In this document: piece after piece, positions 61,414-64,000 of the stretch
How positions within the stretch are numbered: the first letter of the stretch is position 1
Layout: the number at the start of each line of letters is the position of its first letter
The notes under the pieces: generated by a model
What the model saw: only the letters and a program-made list of their open reading frames with translations
What the model was told of the DNA's origin: nothing
Databases searched by the model: none
Made by a program: the position numbers and the translations under genes
NCBI GenBank assembly: GCA_023375785.1
Contig: SZWC01007341.1
Location: 22,623 to 86,622, forward strand
Source of the DNA: Penium margaritaceum
Taxonomy: Eukaryota > Streptophyta > Zygnematophyceae > Desmidiales > Peniaceae
Direction: 5' to 3'
DNA: 64,000 nucleotides

Positions 61414-64000
61414 ATCCCAACCTGCGTCCCAACTTCCATCCCAACTTCCATCCCAAATTCCAGCCCAACTTCCATCCTAACTTCCATCCCAACTTGGAAC
61501 TCAACTTCCAACCTAAAGTCAAACCCAACTTCCAACCCAACTTCCGTCCCAACTTCCAACCTCGCGTCCAAACCGACTTCCAACCCAACTTCCATCCCAA
61601 CTTCCATCGCAACTTCTAATCCAACTTCCAACCTAACTTCCATCCCAACTTCCATCGCAACTTCTAACCGAACTTCCAACCTAACTTCCAACCCAACTTC
61701 CAACCCAACTTCCAACCTGACTTCAGACCCAACTTCCATCCAAACTTCCATCCCAACTTCCATCCCAACTTCCATCGCAACTTCCAACCAAACTTGCAAC
61801 CCCAATTCGAACCCAAATTTCAACCCAACTTCCAACCCAACTTCCAACCCAACTTTTACCCCAAATTCCATCCAAACTTCCAACCCAACTTCCAACCCAA
61901 ATTCAAACCCAACTTCCAATCCAACTTCCATCCCAACGTCCAACTCAACTTCCATCCCAACTTCCATCCCAACTTCCAGCCCAACTTCCATCCCAACTTT
62001 CACCCCAACTTCCACCCCAACTTCCATCCCAAACTTCCATCCCAACTTCGAACTCAAATTCCAACCCAACTTTCAACCCAACTTCCAACCCAACTTCCAA
62101 CCATACTTCCAACCAAACTTCCAACCCAACTTCCAACCCGACCTCCAACCCAACTTCCAACCCAGCTTCCAACCCAACTGCCAAACCAACTTGCATCCCA
62201 GCTTCCATCCCAACTTCCATCCCACCTTCTATCCAAAATTCCAATCCAACTTCCATCCCAACTTCCATCCCCACTTCGAACTCAACTTCCAACCCAACCT
62301 TCAACCCAACTTCCAACCCAGCTTCCAATTCAACTACCAACCCAACTTCCAACCCAACTTTCATCCCAACTTCCAACCCAACTTCCATCCCAACTTCCAT
62401 CCCGACTTTGATCCCAACTTCCATCCCAGCTTCCAACCCAACTTCCAACCCAACTTTGTACCCAACATTCAGCCCAACTTCCAACCCAACTTCCAACCAA
62501 ATTTCCAACCGAACTTCGAACCCAACATCCAACCCAACTTCCAACCCAACATCCAAGACAAATTCCAACCCAAATTCCAACGCAACTTCCATCCCAACAT
62601 CCATTCCAACTTCCAACCTAACTTCCAACTCAACTTCAAACCAAAATGTCAACCCAACTTCCAACCCATCTTCCAACGCAACTTCCAACCCAACGTCCAA
62701 CCAAACTTCCTACGCAACTTCGAACCCAACTTCCAACCAAACTTTTAACCCAACTTCAAACCCAACTTCCGACCCAACTTCCCACCCAACTTCTAACCCA
62801 ACTTCCAACCCAACTTCCAACCCAACTTCCAACCCGATTTCCAACCCAATTTCCAACCCAATTTCCAACCCAGATTCCAGCTCAACTTCCAACCCAACTT
62901 CCAACCCAACTTCCATCCCATCCTCCATCCCAGCTTTCCAACCCAACTTCCATCCCAACTTCCATCCAAACTTCAAACTCAACTTCCAACCCAAATTCCA
63001 TCCTAACTTTTATCCTAGCTTCCATCCCAACTTCCATCCCAACTTCCATCCCAACTTCCAACCCAACTTCCATCCCAACTTCCATCCCAACTTCCAACTC
63101 AGCTTCCAACCCAACATTCAACCCAACTTCCAACCCAACTTCCAATCCAACTTCCATCCCAACTTCCAACCCAACTTCCAACCCAACTTCCAACCCAAAT
63201 TCCAACCCAACTTCTAACGCAACTTCCATCCCAACTTCTATCCCAACTTCCATCCCAACTTCCATCCCAACGTCCATCCCGACTTCGAACCCAACATCCA
63301 ACCAAACTTCCAACCCAACTTCGAACCCAAATTTCAACCCAACTTCCAACCCAACTTCGAACCCAACTTCCATCCAAACTTCCATCCCAACGTCCATCCC
63401 GACTTCGAACCCAACATCCAACCAAACTTCCAACCCAACTTCGAACCCAAATTTCAACCCAACTTCCAACCCAACTTCGAACCCAACTTCCATCCAAACT
63501 TCCATCCCAACGTCCATCCCGACTTCGAACCCAACATCCAACCAAACTTCCAACCCAACTTCGAACCCAAATTTCAACCCAACTTCCAACCCAACTTCGA
63601 ACCCAACTTCCATCCAAACTTCCATCCCAACGTCCATCCCGACTTCGAACCCAACATCCAACCAAACTTCCAACCCAACTTCGAACCCAAATTTCAACCC
63701 AACTTCCAACCCAACTTCGAACCCAACTTCCATCCAAACTTCCATCCCAACGTCCATCCCGACTTCGAACCCAACATCCAACCAAACTTCCAACCCAACT
63801 TCGAACCCAAATTTCAACCCAACTTCCAACCCAACTTCGAACCCAACTTCCATCCAAACTTCCATCCCAACGTCCATCCCGACTTCGAACCCAACATCCA
63901 ACCAAACTTCCAACCCAACTTCGAACCCAAATTTCAACCCAACTTCCAACCCAACTTCGAACCCAACTTCCATCCAAACTTCCATCCCAACGTCCATCCC
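61414..64000 (-). repeat. 12-bp satellite array
   Basis: Tandem units AACTTCCAACCC and AACTTCCATCCC, about 215 copies, continuing past the window end. The plus strand is almost free of G; the minus strand is G/A/T-rich with GGG and GG tracts. As the unit is four codons and free of stops in nearly every frame, all six frames stay open for long stretches (for example NFQP/NFHP on the plus strand, VGLEVGME on the minus strand). None is taken as a gene. Occasional one-base indels shift phase. Confidence 0.96.
63257..64000 (-). repeat. 120-bp higher-order repeat of the 12-bp satellite
   Basis: Ten 12-bp units form a 120-bp block repeated at least six times without a visible difference. CGTCCATCCCGACTTCG recurs at 63,271, 63,391, 63,511, 63,631, 63,751 and 63,871, and the start is seen again at 63,991. 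Identity starts at about 63,257. The preceding 12-bp array shows no such order. Confidence 0.97.

Noticed and set aside
62882-63997. 371-codon minus-strand frame, rich in VGLEVGME repeats
   Set aside because: It is a direct reading of the 12-bp repeat, and all other frames are also open.

Overview
The window is gene-poor, repeat-built nuclear DNA of a eukaryote. I find no host protein gene, no rRNA gene and no convincing functional tRNA gene. Two Ty1/copia retrotransposon fossils with plant-style gag-pol order, and a primer site matching the end of initiator-Met tRNA, suggest the green-plant lineage (a land plant or a charophyte alga). The species cannot be fixed from this sequence.

Layout: an 11-bp minisatellite fills 1-1,445. 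A 21-bp satellite (seven codons, VPKCDAL in one frame) then dominates: 1,446-12,157 and 20,929-21,347 in one orientation, and 21,351-29,907, 36,760-54,175 and 54,866-60,508 in the opposite orientation. Together these make about 42.7 kb, or roughly 2,000 units. At 60,509-61,413 there is 0.9 kb of non-satellite DNA. A 12-bp satellite runs from 61,414 to the window end, and its last 0.74 kb is a homogenised 120-bp higher-order repeat.

Three insertions interrupt the 21-bp array. (1) At 12,158-20,928 is a nest: LTRs of a probably non-autonomous element (flanks TGAAG) enclose a complete-ended Copia fossil on the minus strand at 13,266-18,982 (724-bp LTRs, target duplication GCAGG). (2) At 29,908-36,759 is a plus-strand Copia fossil (flanks CTAGA/CTAAA), split by a 795-base gap and several single-N joins around which sequence is duplicated. 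(3) At 54,176-54,865 is a 690-bp insertion with a degenerate tRNA-like stretch. Its undisturbed empty site survives in a paralogous array copy at 58,498.

The 21-bp array is not a simple repeat. Irregular variant units serve as landmarks that reveal kilobase-scale direct and inverted duplications, short tandem duplications in multiples of 21 bp, one clean head-to-head inversion point near 21,348, and a 36-bp micro-inversion at 25,495. The single CpG of the unit is its most variable site, with TpG and CpA as the commonest alternatives, as expected from methylation and deamination. The long open frames in these arrays follow from unit lengths divisible by three, or from stop-free units, and I do not treat them as genes.

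The best candidates for further attention are the duplication architecture with its dated insertion, the paradoxical left LTR with array sequence on both sides, the orientation switches, the 40-bp near-perfect palindrome at 61,107 and the homogenised 120-bp repeat at the right edge.
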